A DNA stretch of 64,000 nucleotides from Chitinophaga pinensis (GTDB taxonomy: Bacteria; Bacteroidota; Bacteroidia; Flavobacteriales_D; Crocinitomicaceae): positions 62,001 to 126,000 of the forward strand of contig CAMAZP010000003.1 in assembly GCA_945863605.1 (NCBI GenBank). Direction: 5' to 3'. Shown in pieces: positions 8,620 through 16,546 of the stretch. The translations under genes were made by a program, and so were the position numbers. Numbering within the stretch: position 1 is the first letter of the stretch; each line of letters starts with the position of its first letter. Under the pieces are notes generated by a model. It did no database searches and had not been told where the DNA came from. It worked only from the letters and a program-made list of their open reading frames with translations.

Positions 8620-9609
8620 TTAGTTAGAAGAAATTCTTCTCCATTCTTTAATTAATTCTTCTTTTGAAATACTTACAACACCCGATTGTTCGCAAACCAA
8701 TCCACCTGCAACATTTGAAATTCCTGCAATATCTGTAATTGATGCTCCTGCTATCAAACAAAGTGTTGCAACTGCAATCACAGTATCTCCGGCACCTGAT
8801 ACGTCAGCAATATTTCTTAAATGAGCTCCGATATAGTGTTTTTCTTCATTTTCTTTTATAAACACACCAAACTCAGATAATGTTATGAATGTAACTTTAT
8901 TTTTTAACTTTTCTTCTAAAATAAGTACTGCTTTTTCAAATAGTTGTTGTTCATTTTTGAAATCAAAAGCAATATTCAACCCTTCCTTTAATTCTTTTAA
9001 ATTTGGTTTAAACAATGTTACTTCTTGATAAGCAAGAAAATTATCTCTTTTCGGATCAACGCATGTTGGAATATTTGCTGCTTGAGCAAACGCAATCACT
9101 TGTTGAATCAAGTTTTGGGTTAGAACGCCTTTGTTGTAATCTTCAAAAATAATTCCATCAATACCCTCATTTATTAAATTCTGAATTTGAAGTAATAAAG
9201 CATTTTCTTGCGCTTCATTTATTGGACTCGTTGTTTCAGAATCGATGCGCAACAATTGTTGTTTACTGGCAATAACGCGCGTTTTAACCGTTGTTTTTCT
9301 ATCTTTTGAAACAATAATTCCTTGGGAAGAGATTCCTTTTTCAGCAAATAATTTGAAAAGTGCTTCTCCTTGTAAATCGTCACCAATAACAGAACAAACT
9401 ATTGGTTGAGCGCCTAAGGCCACTAAATTCAATGCTACATTTCCGGCGCCGCCAATTCGTTTTTCCTCTTGTTCAAAAGAAACCACTGGTACTGGTGCTT
9501 CGGGACTAATTCGATTCACTTTACCAATAATATAAGCATCCACCATCACGTCACCGATAACGAGAACACGTAAATTATTGAATTTAGAAAATAAATGATC
9601 GTAATTCAC
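8620..9609 (-). CDS. rfaE1: D-glycero-beta-D-manno-heptose-7-phosphate kinase (RfaE1/HldE1 domain type)
   Basis: The 329-residue protein is a PfkB/ribokinase-fold sugar kinase. The start LVIGDVMVDAYIIGKVNRIS followed by PEAPVPV is diagnostic of the RfaE kinase domain; GGAGNVALNL at 53-62 and DVSGAGDTVIA near residue 270 are the two PfkB signatures, the latter with the catalytic Asp. It phosphorylates heptose-7-phosphate on the way to ADP-heptose for the LPS core. There is no cytidylyltransferase domain, so the second activity must be encoded elsewhere. It starts with GTG, sharing a base with the aspC stop (TAGTG), which implies coupling. Confidence 0.92.
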   Translation of the reverse strand: MNYDHLFSKFNNLRVLVIGDVMVDAYIIGKVNRISPEAPVPVVSFEQEEKRIGGAGNVALNLVALGAQPIVCSVIGDDLQGEALFKLFAEKGISSQGIIVSKDRKTTVKTRVIASKQQLLRIDSETTSPINEAQENALLLQIQNLINEGIDGIIFEDYNKGVLTQNLIQQVIAFAQAANIPTCVDPKRDNFLAYQEVTLFKPNLKELKEGLNIAFDFKNEQQLFEKAVLILEEKLKNKVTFITLSEFGVFIKENEEKHYIGAHLRNIADVSGAGDTVIAVATLCLIAGASITDIAGISNVAGGLVCEQSGVVSISKEELIKEWRRISSN

Positions 9610-10802
9610 TAGCTTAATTTTGCAAGTCCTTCAGCAATTCTTTTCATCGCTTTTGTTAAAATTTCTTCAGAAGTGGCATACGAAATTCGGAAACAATTTG
9701 GGTCTCCAAAAGCCTCACCACTAACTAAGGCAACCAATGATTCATCTAGTAAATACATACATAAATCTTCTGCTGTGTTAATCGTGTAGTTACCATACTT
9801 TTTACCAAAAAACGAAGAAATATCAGGGAAAACGTAAAACGCTCCTTCTGGATTATTTGTGATTACTCCAGGCATTTGGTTTAGAGCGTTCAACACTAAT
9901 TCTCTTCTACTTTTGAAAGCTGCAATCATATCAGATAAAACTGCTGGATCCGCCTTCATTGCAGCAATAGCTGCTTTTTGAGTTATTGAACACGTTGCTG
10001 AAGTAAATTGTCCTTGCACTTTATCACAAGCGTCTGCAATTTCCTTTGGAGCTCCGATGTAACCTAGTCTCCAACCTGTCATTGCCCAAGCTTTTGAAAC
10101 ACCATTAACGGTAACAACTTGGTTATAAATCTCAGGAAATTGTGCCAAACTCTCGTGTTTACCAACGAAATTAATGTGTTCATAGATTTCGTCACTTAAA
10201 GCAACAATTTGTGGGTATTTTTTAAGCACATTTGCTAAGTCTTGTAATTCTTCTTTACTGTAAACAGAACCAGTTGGATTACAGGGAGTTGAGAACATAA
10301 ATAACTTTGTCTTTGGCGTAATTGCTGCTTCTAACTGTGCGCCTGTTATTTTAAATTCATTTTCAATCCCAGCGTTTATTATAACTGGTATACCTTCAGC
10401 AACTTTAACAATTTCTTGGTAAGAAACCCAATATGGAGCAGGAATAATAACTTCGTCTCCTTCATTAATCAAACTCAAAACGACATTTGCAATTGATTGT
10501 TTAGCTCCTGTTGAAACAACAATTTGATTTTTCGCATAATCCAAATTATTATCTCTCTTAAACTTTAAAGAAATACTTTCACGTAAGTCGTCATATCCAG
10601 GAACTGGGGTATACATGGTGAAGTTGTTATTCATTGCATCCAACGCTGCGTCTTTGATAAATTGAGGAGTAAAGAAATCGGGTTCACCCAAAGACAAAGA
10701 AATTACATCCTTACCTTGTGCTTTCAACTCACGACTTTTTCTCGACATAGCAATCGTTGCCGACTCTTCCATTGCCATTAGGCGATCTGATAATTGAATC
10801 AT
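9609..10802 (-). CDS. aspC: Pyridoxal-phosphate aminotransferase, aspartate aminotransferase type
   Basis: The 397-residue fold-type I enzyme shows the full set of family marks: SLGEPDFFTP near the N-terminus, FSTPCNPTGSVYS, SDEIYEHINFVG, and the PLP-lysine region SKAWAMTGWRLGYIGAP near residue 230. A conserved Arg near the C-terminus (CFRISYATSEE) would bind the substrate carboxylate. It exchanges amino groups between aspartate and 2-oxoglutarate and may also act on related amino acids. It is first in the minus-strand run that ends at 5574; a -7 element TAACTTTG lies about 24 nt upstream of the ATG. Confidence 0.92.
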   Translation of the reverse strand: MIQLSDRLMAMEESATIAMSRKSRELKAQGKDVISLSLGEPDFFTPQFIKDAALDAMNNNFTMYTPVPGYDDLRESISLKFKRDNNLDYAKNQIVVSTGAKQSIANVVLSLINEGDEVIIPAPYWVSYQEIVKVAEGIPVIINAGIENEFKITGAQLEAAITPKTKLFMFSTPCNPTGSVYSKEELQDLANVLKKYPQIVALSDEIYEHINFVGKHESLAQFPEIYNQVVTVNGVSKAWAMTGWRLGYIGAPKEIADACDKVQGQFTSATCSITQKAAIAAMKADPAVLSDMIAAFKSRRELVLNALNQMPGVITNNPEGAFYVFPDISSFFGKKYGNYTINTAEDLCMYLLDESLVALVSGEAFGDPNCFRISYATSEEILTKAMKRIAEGLAKLS

Positions 10803-10825
10803 TTTAAACGCTTATAGTTTTCACG

Positions 10826-10833
10826 CAAAGTTA
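10826..10833 (-). promoter_or_regulatory. -7 element TAACTTTG upstream of the aspC-porT run
   Basis: On the minus strand TAACTTTG fits TAnnTTTG exactly and lies 23 nt before the aspC ATG. No TTG is seen at normal -33 spacing, so confidence is moderate. Confidence 0.5.
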
Positions 10834-10977
10834 CCAATTATTAAATTAAAATGAAGTTTGAAAATAATCTGAGAAGAGGTAATTTTAGAATTAGTCATGT
10901 AAGAATCACTTTTTTGTTTTTACTTACTTTTTTTATGTTATAAATTTGTTATATTTATGCTTTAAATTTTAGAAATT

Positions 10978-11535
10978 ATGAATAAATTATTTGCCTTGAT
11001 TTTTATGGTTGTTGGAATAACAGCTTTTTCTCAAACGAAAACAGTTGCAGGTGTAAAATTTGCGACTACTACCAAAGTTAATGGTAAAACATTAAATATG
11101 AATGGCGGTGGTTTACGAGAGAAATATTGGATTGATTTGTATGTTGCTGCGTTGTATTTGGAGGATAAAACAAGTGATGCTGGAAAAATTATCTATGCAG
11201 ATAATGAGCAAGCAATTCATATTAAGATTATTTCTGGAAGTGTTACTAGAGATCGTTTCGTTGAATCTGTTAAAGAAGGATTTAGCAATGCAAATCATGG
11301 AAAAGCAACTTCAGAGCAAATCAAAAAATTCATTGGATTTTTCAATGAAGACATCAATGAAGGAGATCGCATTTATTTAGAATACACTCCGAAAGAAGGT
11401 TTAGTTGTAATCAAAAACGGAACAGTTAAAGGTAAAATTGAAGGCGTTGAATTTAAAAAAGCACTTTTCTCCATTTGGTTGGGTTCAAATCCTGCTGATT
11501 CAACGTTGAAAAAAGGAATGTTAGGAAAAGGATAG
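10978..11535 (+). CDS. Chalcone isomerase-like family protein, secreted
   Basis: The 185-residue protein has a signal peptide (MNKLFALIFMVVGITAFSQ) and then the chalcone-isomerase-like pattern TVAGVKFATTTKVNGKTLNMNGGGLR, YWIDLYVAALYL, and a C-terminal GTVKGKIEGVEFKKALFSIWLG. Bacterial members of this fold are generally without the plant enzyme activity; fatty-acid binding is known for related plant proteins. The function here is therefore unknown beyond the fold, and the location is likely periplasmic. It appears to be monocistronic, ended by a hairpin at 11555. Confidence 0.85.
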   Translation: MNKLFALIFMVVGITAFSQTKTVAGVKFATTTKVNGKTLNMNGGGLREKYWIDLYVAALYLEDKTSDAGKIIYADNEQAIHIKIISGSVTRDRFVESVKEGFSNANHGKATSEQIKKFIGFFNEDINEGDRIYLEYTPKEGLVVIKNGTVKGKIEGVEFKKALFSIWLGSNPADSTLKKGMLGKG

Positions 11536-11554
11536 TATTTTTTTATACATAGTT

Positions 11555-11587
11555 GAAACACCTGAGATGTTAGTTCACAGGTGTTTC
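11555..11587 (+). terminator. Hairpin terminator-like structure after the chalcone isomerase-like gene
   Basis: A perfect 10-bp stem GAAACACCTG/CAGGTGTTTC (11555-11564 with 11578-11587) has a 13-nt loop. It is followed by ATATTAAAGTTTTCC, so the T-run is weak. Confidence 0.6.
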
Positions 11588-11676
11588 ATATTAAAGTTTT
11601 CCTTTGAATCTAGCGTTGATTTTAGAATATCCGTAACAATTATATTTTCACAATTTTTCATTTTAAATTAGTTGAA

Positions 11677-12492
11677 TTACTTTTTGAACTCATTATTCAA
11701 TTTTAATTCAATATTGTTATTTTTCAATGAATCATAAATTTTTTGGTTATTATCAATGTAAACTTTATAATAATCGGGTGTTTTGACGGAAATTCTTAGC
11801 GAGACATGTATACCATTTTCAGCAAGAGCGGTTATACCAATGAATGGTTTTGAATTTTTGGATGTGCGCTCCTCCTCGTCAGCAATTTTCTTTAGAATTG
11901 AAAATACTTTTTCCATATCCTGATCTTGCTCTAAAACAATATTCCATTCTACAATTCTTGATTCTGCTTTTGTAAAATTTGTTATGACTCCGTTTGCCAC
12001 AGGGCCATTAGGTAGTATCACAACTTTATTATCAACAGTCAATAAATAGGTATTGAAAATTTGAATTTCTGTTACGGTTCCTTGTGCAGACTCTACAATA
12101 ATTAAATCTCCAACTTTGAAAGGTTTTAAAACTAATATCATAATTCCACCTGCAAAATTTGAAAGTGTACCAGAAAAAGCCATACCAATAGCTAAACCTG
12201 CAGCTCCAAGAATGGTAATGAACGATGTCATTTGAATTCCAAGTTGAGTTAAGGCGGTAATTACTATTAAAATCTTAGATACCATCGAAATCAAACTCGT
12301 TAAAAATGACGTGAGACCAGGATCTGTGTCACTTTTTACCATTAATCGTTTTAAACCTTTTGTGATTAAACCGGTTAGCCAAAATCCAGCAACAAGTATA
12401 AATATTGAAAATAGAATTTGTGTTCCAATCTTCAATAATAACTGATTTAAATCAGCGTAATTTAACCCAAAAACAGATTCCATGAACTTCAT
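11677..12492 (-). CDS. Small-conductance mechanosensitive channel, MscS family
   Basis: The 271-residue protein has three membrane segments in the first 130 residues (about 20-45, 60-82, 88-120). The third is the pore helix, rich in Gly and Ala (TILGAAGLAIGMAFSGTLSN). It is followed by the MscS beta-domain motif GTVTEIQIFNTYLLT with VVILPNGPVANGVITNFT. The C-terminal cytoplasmic part ends ELKLNNEFKK. The channel opens on membrane tension and releases solutes after osmotic downshift. The start at 12492 is kept; a Met three codons later is an equal alternative. A canonical promoter lies upstream on the minus strand. Confidence 0.92.
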   Translation of the reverse strand: MKFMESVFGLNYADLNQLLLKIGTQILFSIFILVAGFWLTGLITKGLKRLMVKSDTDPGLTSFLTSLISMVSKILIVITALTQLGIQMTSFITILGAAGLAIGMAFSGTLSNFAGGIMILVLKPFKVGDLIIVESAQGTVTEIQIFNTYLLTVDNKVVILPNGPVANGVITNFTKAESRIVEWNIVLEQDQDMEKVFSILKKIADEEERTSKNSKPFIGITALAENGIHVSLRISVKTPDYYKVYIDNNQKIYDSLKNNNIELKLNNEFKK

Positions 12493-12520
12493 ATAAATTT
12501 CAAATTTTAGTGATTTGTCA

Positions 12521-12553
12521 CAAAAATAAGCAACTCAACTTCATTAGAATCAA
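12521..12553 (-). promoter_or_regulatory. Promoter of the mscS gene, TTG-N22-TATTTTTG
   Basis: On the minus strand a TTG (12553-12551) is followed after 22 nt by TATTTTTG (12528-12521), giving a start about 25-30 nt before the ATG. It abuts the divergent -7 element of the ydcF gene. Confidence 0.6.
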
Positions 12554-12561
12554 TATATTTG
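12554..12561 (+). promoter_or_regulatory. -7 element TATATTTG immediately before the YdcF gene
   Basis: TATATTTG is an exact TAnnTTTG match ending 3 nt before the ATG at 12565. It touches the -33 TTG of the divergent mscS promoter, so the two may compete. Confidence 0.5.
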
Positions 12562-12564
12562 AAT

Positions 12565-13326
12565 ATGTTTTTTTTGTTATCAAAGCTACTTGCCTTTTTA
12601 TTCTCTCCATTTCTATGGTTTTTGGTTTCCTTTTTCACCTATTTTTTACTTAAGAATGAAAAATGGAAATTACATTTCAAACGCGTAAGTATTTTTATTT
12701 TGATTTTCTTTTCACTTGGTTTTCCTATTAAATTCCTTGTTGCCCGATGGGAAGTTGCTGGAACTAGAATAGAAAAAGTGGAAAACTATGAACTTGGTGT
12801 AGTTCTTTCAGGCATGGCGGAATACAACAAAGATTTAAATGTTTTGACTGCACGCCGCGGGATTGACCGTATTTGGCAAACGATTACCTTGTACAAAATA
12901 GGTAAAATCAAGAAAATTTTAATCAGTGGTGATAGCGGTTATGTCATTCGAAAAGGCTTACACGAAGCGGATCAATTAAAAGAGGTGCTGGTTAAGTGGG
13001 GAGTACCTTCTAAAGATATCCTAGTTGAAAATAAGTCAAAAAATACTTTTGAAAACGCAAAATTAACAGCAGTTTTCATGAGAAATAATAAGTTCAATAA
13101 AAAATTCTTATTGATCACAAGTGCCTTACATATGAAAAGGGCTGCTGCTTGTTTCAAAAAACAAAAACTAGAATTTGATGAATTTACAACGGATCATTAT
13201 CACATTAAAAGTACAGAATTTACATTTGATCAACTATTACCTTCAGTAAATTCTTTTGTGATGTGGGAAGCTTACTTGAAAGAGGTGGTTGGTTATACAG
13301 TTTACTCTTTACGTGGTTATCTATGA
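12565..13326 (+). CDS. YdcF/SanA/ElyC family membrane protein (DUF218)
   Basis: With the ATG at 12565 the protein has 253 residues. Two hydrophobic segments at about 1-28 and 38-60 anchor it; the DUF218 domain follows: LGVVLSGMAEYNKD, RIWQTITLYKIGKIKKILISG, EADQLKEVLVKWGVP, and LITSALHMKRAAACFK. ElyC and SanA of E. coli affect envelope integrity and undecaprenyl-phosphate-linked steps, but the reaction is not established, so no exact role is claimed. A TTG two codons upstream is the only other start. Its stop overlaps the AlkB-like ATG (ATGA). Confidence 0.85.
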   Translation: MFFLLSKLLAFLFSPFLWFLVSFFTYFLLKNEKWKLHFKRVSIFILIFFSLGFPIKFLVARWEVAGTRIEKVENYELGVVLSGMAEYNKDLNVLTARRGIDRIWQTITLYKIGKIKKILISGDSGYVIRKGLHEADQLKEVLVKWGVPSKDILVENKSKNTFENAKLTAVFMRNNKFNKKFLLITSALHMKRAAACFKKQKLEFDEFTTDHYHIKSTEFTFDQLLPSVNSFVMWEAYLKEVVGYTVYSLRGYL

Positions 13327-13898
13327 CAAAACTAACTATTCAAAATGGCACACTACTTTTTGACGAGACATTTCTAAGTCAGGAAGAAGCGAATTTACTT
13401 TTTAAACATTTTGAAAAAACACTACCTTTTCATCAAGGAACTATAAATTTGTTTGGGAAAACACATGCAATTCCCCGGCTTGAAGCATTTTTTGCTACTG
13501 AAAATAAAACCTACTCCTACTCAGGAAAGACTTTAGAAACCCATCCTTTTACATCCGAATTATTGTCTTTGAAGTTGAAAATTGAAGAATTTAGTCACGA
13601 GTATTTCAATTGCGTTTTAGTCAATTTGTATCGAAACGGTCAAGATTCTAACGGTTGGCACGCCGACAATGAACCTGAATTGGGTAAAAATCCTGTGATT
13701 GCCTCCTTGAGTTTAGGAGTAACCCGACGCTTTGATTTACGTCACAACCAGACTAAAGAAAAACTAAGTTTCGACCTTACGAACGGAAGTCTATTATTGA
13801 TGAAAGGAGAAATGCAACATTTTTGGAAGCATCAAATTGCAAAAACTAAAAAGGTAGACGCTAGAAGGATTAATTTGACATTTCGAAAGCTCAATTAA
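13323..13898 (+). CDS. AlkB-like 2-oxoglutarate/Fe(II)-dependent oxygenase
   Basis: The 191-residue protein (start at the ATG overlapping the ydcF stop) shows the dioxygenase facial triad: H113 and D115 in GWHADNEPELG, and H170 in MQHFWKHQI, with the 2OG-binding Arg pair in RRINLTFR near residue 181. ASLSLGVTRRFDLRH is the strand between. The lineup fits AlkB homologues of the AlkBH2/3 type, which remove methyl groups from damaged bases in nucleic acids. It is co-transcribed with ydcF; the pairing gives no functional hint. A longer in-frame reading upstream overlaps ydcF and lacks support. Confidence 0.9.
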   Translation: MTKLTIQNGTLLFDETFLSQEEANLLFKHFEKTLPFHQGTINLFGKTHAIPRLEAFFATENKTYSYSGKTLETHPFTSELLSLKLKIEEFSHEYFNCVLVNLYRNGQDSNGWHADNEPELGKNPVIASLSLGVTRRFDLRHNQTKEKLSFDLTNGSLLLMKGEMQHFWKHQIAKTKKVDARRINLTFRKLN

Positions 13899-13917
13899 AC
13901 AACTCTAATCTATTTAT

Positions 13918-13925
13918 TACCTTTA
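13918..13925 (+). promoter_or_regulatory. -7-like element TACCTTTA before ribD
   Basis: TACCTTTA differs from TAnnTTTG only in the last base and ends 4 nt before the ribD ATG, as at other starts in the window. No -33 TTG is found at normal spacing. Confidence 0.4.
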
Positions 13926-13929
13926 CCCA

Positions 13930-14961
13930 ATGAATCATTCGCTTTATATGCAACGTTGTTTGGAACTTGCTCAACTTGGTGCAGGTTGGACAGCTCCAAA
14001 CCCGATGGTTGGTTGTGTAATTGTTGCAGAAAACTTAATAATTGGTGAGGGTTACCATAAAGCTTTTGGGGATCCACATGCAGAAGTAAATGCCATCCAT
14101 TCTGTGGAAGATAAAAGTAAACTCGATGGGGCAACCGTTTATGTTTCGCTTGAACCTTGTTCGCATTTCGGAAAAACTCCTCCTTGTGCTGACTTATTGA
14201 TTCAGTCAAATGTTAAAACTGTGGTTGTTGCTTGTCGGGACACTAATCCTGACGTTGCTGGAAAAGGAATAGATCGTTTAAAAAAAGCTGGAATCGAAGT
14301 GATTGAAGGGGTTTTAGAAAAAGAAAGTCGCGAGTTAAACAAACGCTTTTTTACCTTTCACGAAAAGCAACGACCTTATGTGATTTTGAAATGGGCGCAA
14401 ACTTTAGATGGATTTTTAGATAAATCACGTGGAATAAATGAAAAAGGTGTAAACTGGATTTCACAACCTGAAACAAAAGCCTTAGTCCATAAATGGCGTG
14501 GAGAAGAACAAAGTATTTTGGTAGGTCGAAACACAATCATTAACGACAACCCCTCCTTGACTGTCCGAGACTACAAAGGAAAAAATCCTGTTAGAATTGT
14601 TATTGACAGTCAATTACAGATTAGTGGTGATGTTAACATTTACTCTCATGAAGCGCCTACTATTGTTTTCAATCGTATTCGCAACGAGAAAAAAGAAAAT
14701 GTGGAATGGATAAAAATCAAGGAAACTAGCACTAAAAATATTTTGGATGAATTGCACAAACGTGGAATTATTTCTGTTTTTGTGGAAGGAGGAAGTCGCA
14801 CCTTGCAATATTTCATCATTGATAATGTGTGGGACGAAGCACGCGTAATTGTTGGTAACAAACGCTTTGATGAAGGAATGAAAGCCCCTATTATCAACCG
14901 AGTTCCAATCGCTTCTCATCCGTTTGGAGAGGACATGGTATATTACTATTCACGAAAATGA
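13930..14961 (+). CDS. ribD: Bifunctional riboflavin deaminase/reductase RibD
   Basis: The 343-residue protein has both RibD domains. The deaminase (about 1-145) shows the zinc site HAEVNAI (H50, E52) and PCSHFGKTPPC (C77, C86). The reductase (about 146-343) shows RPYVILKWAQTLDG, LVGRNTIINDNPSLTVR, and VEGGSRTLQYFI. It performs the second and third steps of riboflavin synthesis: deamination of the pyrimidine and NADPH reduction of its ribosyl side chain. Length is normal for the family. The stop overlaps the start of the next gene, a transporter (ATGA), so they form an operon. Confidence 0.96.
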   Translation: MNHSLYMQRCLELAQLGAGWTAPNPMVGCVIVAENLIIGEGYHKAFGDPHAEVNAIHSVEDKSKLDGATVYVSLEPCSHFGKTPPCADLLIQSNVKTVVVACRDTNPDVAGKGIDRLKKAGIEVIEGVLEKESRELNKRFFTFHEKQRPYVILKWAQTLDGFLDKSRGINEKGVNWISQPETKALVHKWRGEEQSILVGRNTIINDNPSLTVRDYKGKNPVRIVIDSQLQISGDVNIYSHEAPTIVFNRIRNEKKENVEWIKIKETSTKNILDELHKRGIISVFVEGGSRTLQYFIIDNVWDEARVIVGNKRFDEGMKAPIINRVPIASHPFGEDMVYYYSRK

Positions 14962-15827
14962 TTTCATTAGCATTAGCCATCCTATTTTCAAGTTGCATTT
15001 TTGTAATTTTCAAATTATTTGACCGCTACAAAATTGATGTATTTCAAGCAATAGTTTTCAATTATTTCACAGCATTTTTATGTGGGATTTTATTGTACGG
15101 TAACGAATGGAATCCAATTGCATTCAATGATATAACTTGGCTTTACTATGCAATAGTTGCAGCGATACTTTTTATTTCTTTATTTATTTTGATGGGATTA
15201 AGTTCGCAGAAAAACGGTGTAGCAATAACTTCCGTTGCGGTAAAAATGAGCATGGCTGCCAGCGTTTTTGGAATGATTTTTCTTTACAATGAATCTGTTT
15301 CTACACTAAAAATACTCGGAATTCTATTCGCTTTTGCTGGAGTTGTTTTAGTTTCTTGGCAAACTAAAGATGCTAGTGAAAATCAAAAAAAATCCTTGTG
15401 GATGCTTTTCGCTTTGTTTTTTGGTAGCGGAATCCTGGATTTAGTTTTGAATTATGTGCAAAAAAATGAATTAAAAGTGCTCACTCCTTCTTTATTTTCC
15501 GCATTCGGATTTGGTATTGCTGGAATCATAGGTTTGGTGGTGTTTTTATTTCAACTGCAACAAAAGAAAGCCGGTTTTGCTTTTAAAAATGTACTTGGAG
15601 GTATCGCTCTTGGAATCCCAAATTATTTTTCAATTTACATGCTTATAAAATCTTACAAAGACACTGGCTGGGCAGATTCAACGGTACTTGCGATTATTAA
15701 CGTTTCGATTGTTTGTATTGCTGCACTAACCGGTTTTTTAATCTTTAAAGAAAAGTTAAATCTCACAAAAGGAATGGGAATTGGAGCTTCATTATTAGCG
15801 ATTTTGATGTTGTATATGGCGAGTTGA
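14958..15827 (+). CDS. EamA/DMT-family transporter
   Basis: The 289-residue protein has about ten hydrophobic segments in two similar halves. The second half contains the EamA-type stretch GWADSTVLAIINVSIVCIAALTGFLIFKEKL, where the conserved FKEKL end is seen; the first half has SVAVKMSMAASVFGMIF. EamA proteins export or import small metabolites; the substrate is unknown. Translation is coupled to ribD (ATGA overlap), so a flavin- or purine-related substrate is possible but is only inference. A tandem repeat begins right after the stop. Confidence 0.85.
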   Translation: MISLALAILFSSCIFVIFKLFDRYKIDVFQAIVFNYFTAFLCGILLYGNEWNPIAFNDITWLYYAIVAAILFISLFILMGLSSQKNGVAITSVAVKMSMAASVFGMIFLYNESVSTLKILGILFAFAGVVLVSWQTKDASENQKKSLWMLFALFFGSGILDLVLNYVQKNELKVLTPSLFSAFGFGIAGIIGLVVFLFQLQQKKAGFAFKNVLGGIALGIPNYFSIYMLIKSYKDTGWADSTVLAIINVSIVCIAALTGFLIFKEKLNLTKGMGIGASLLAILMLYMAS

Positions 15828-15834
15828 TAAAGAG

Positions 15835-15940
15835 AATGAGGGAATGATAAATGAGGGAATGAAAATGAGTGAATGATAAATGAGTGAATGATAAATGTGG
15901 AATGATAAATGATGTAATGATAAATGAGGCAATGAGAAAA
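15835..15940 (+). repeat. Degenerate tandem repeat, unit about 15 bp (AATGATAAATGAGKG)
   Basis: Seven consecutive units of 14-15 bp follow AATGATAAATGAGGG with small changes, starting with a partial unit at 15835 and fading at 15940. Unit starts are 15843, 15858, 15872, 15887, 15901, 15916 and 15931. All frames carry stops. It sits between the transporter stop and the promoter of the MbnP/MbnH cassette. Confidence 0.85.
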
Positions 15941-15984
15941 AAAGTTGGTATTGTTTTTCTTTTTATCAATAATTCTTAGTGTTC

Positions 15985-16018
15985 TTTGGTTTTTCAATTC
16001 AACTAAACCTTAACTTTG
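15985..16018 (+). promoter_or_regulatory. Promoter TTTG-N22-TAACTTTG of the MbnP/MbnH cassette
   Basis: TTTG at 15985-15988 and TAACTTTG at 16011-16018 are 22 nt apart, within the Bacteroidota promoter range. The predicted leader to the ATG at 16036 is about 12 nt. Confidence 0.6.
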
Positions 16019-16035
16019 TACCACTTTTCAAATAG

Positions 16036-16431
16036 ATGCGCATTTTAAAAAGTTTCTTGTTAGTTTCCTTAATCTTAAGCAAGGTTATTTACAGCGCATT
16101 CTGGCAATTTAATTTTTACTTCAATCAAAAGGAAATCGCGGCTATCGAATGTGAAAACAAGGATAGACCTGAAATGAACTGTAATGGTAAATGTTATTTG
16201 GCAAAACAATTAAAAAAAGCAGATAACGAACTTGCAGCTAAAAAAGAAAAACAAGAACATTCTATTTCAATCCTAAAATTAGTAGAGACTTCTGTTTTTG
16301 TTGAAAATTGGAAATTAAAATTTGAACTTCCAGCTTTCAACGCAGAAAAAGAGTTAGCTTCTTTTTACTATACTTCATCGTATTGCCTACTACTGAAATC
16401 TGATATATTTCATCCCCCCACAATCGTTTGA
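16036..16431 (+). CDS. Small membrane-anchored protein with CNGKC motif, unknown function
   Basis: The 131-residue product has an uncleaved or cleaved N-terminal hydrophobic segment (about 5-25) and then a Cys motif: C39, and C49-N-G-K-C53 within MNCNGKCYLAKQLKKA. A Lys/Glu-rich, probably helical stretch follows (about 58-80), and the tail ends HPPTIV. The paired cysteines in a periplasmic domain suggest metal binding or thiol chemistry. I do not recognise a named family. It opens the cassette that carries MbnP and MbnH, which supports a metal-related role. The inference is moderate. Confidence 0.7.
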   Translation: MRILKSFLLVSLILSKVIYSAFWQFNFYFNQKEIAAIECENKDRPEMNCNGKCYLAKQLKKADNELAAKKEKQEHSISILKLVETSVFVENWKLKFELPAFNAEKELASFYYTSSYCLLLKSDIFHPPTIV

Positions 16432-16496
16432 TTCTTGATTCTTAATTTTTGATGCTTAATCGTTTGATTTTGCGTTGATAATCATTTATGTTTTAA

Positions 16497-16526
16497 AATG
16501 TTTGATTTAATCAAAAATCAAACATT
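16497..16526 (+). promoter_or_regulatory. 12-bp perfect inverted repeat in the cassette leader region
   Basis: AATGTTTGATTT (16497-16508) pairs exactly with AAATCAAACATT (16515-16526) across a 6-nt loop. Flanking copies of TTTTTGAT (from 16450) and ATCAAAAA (to about 16540) extend the symmetry. It lies 20 nt before the ATG at 16547 and could be an operator or an mRNA hairpin. Confidence 0.5.
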
Positions 16527-16546
16527 CATAATCAAAAATCAATTCT

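Noticed and set aside
10941-10957. TAAATTTG and TATATTTA boxes before the chalcone isomerase-like gene
   Set aside because: Both resemble -7 boxes, but the only TTTG is 24 nt away and the two overlap in role; I could not choose one.
15835-15940. Short repeats that could suggest a CRISPR array
   Set aside because: Units are 14-15 bp, contiguous with no spacers, and no cas gene is near; it is a plain tandem repeat.
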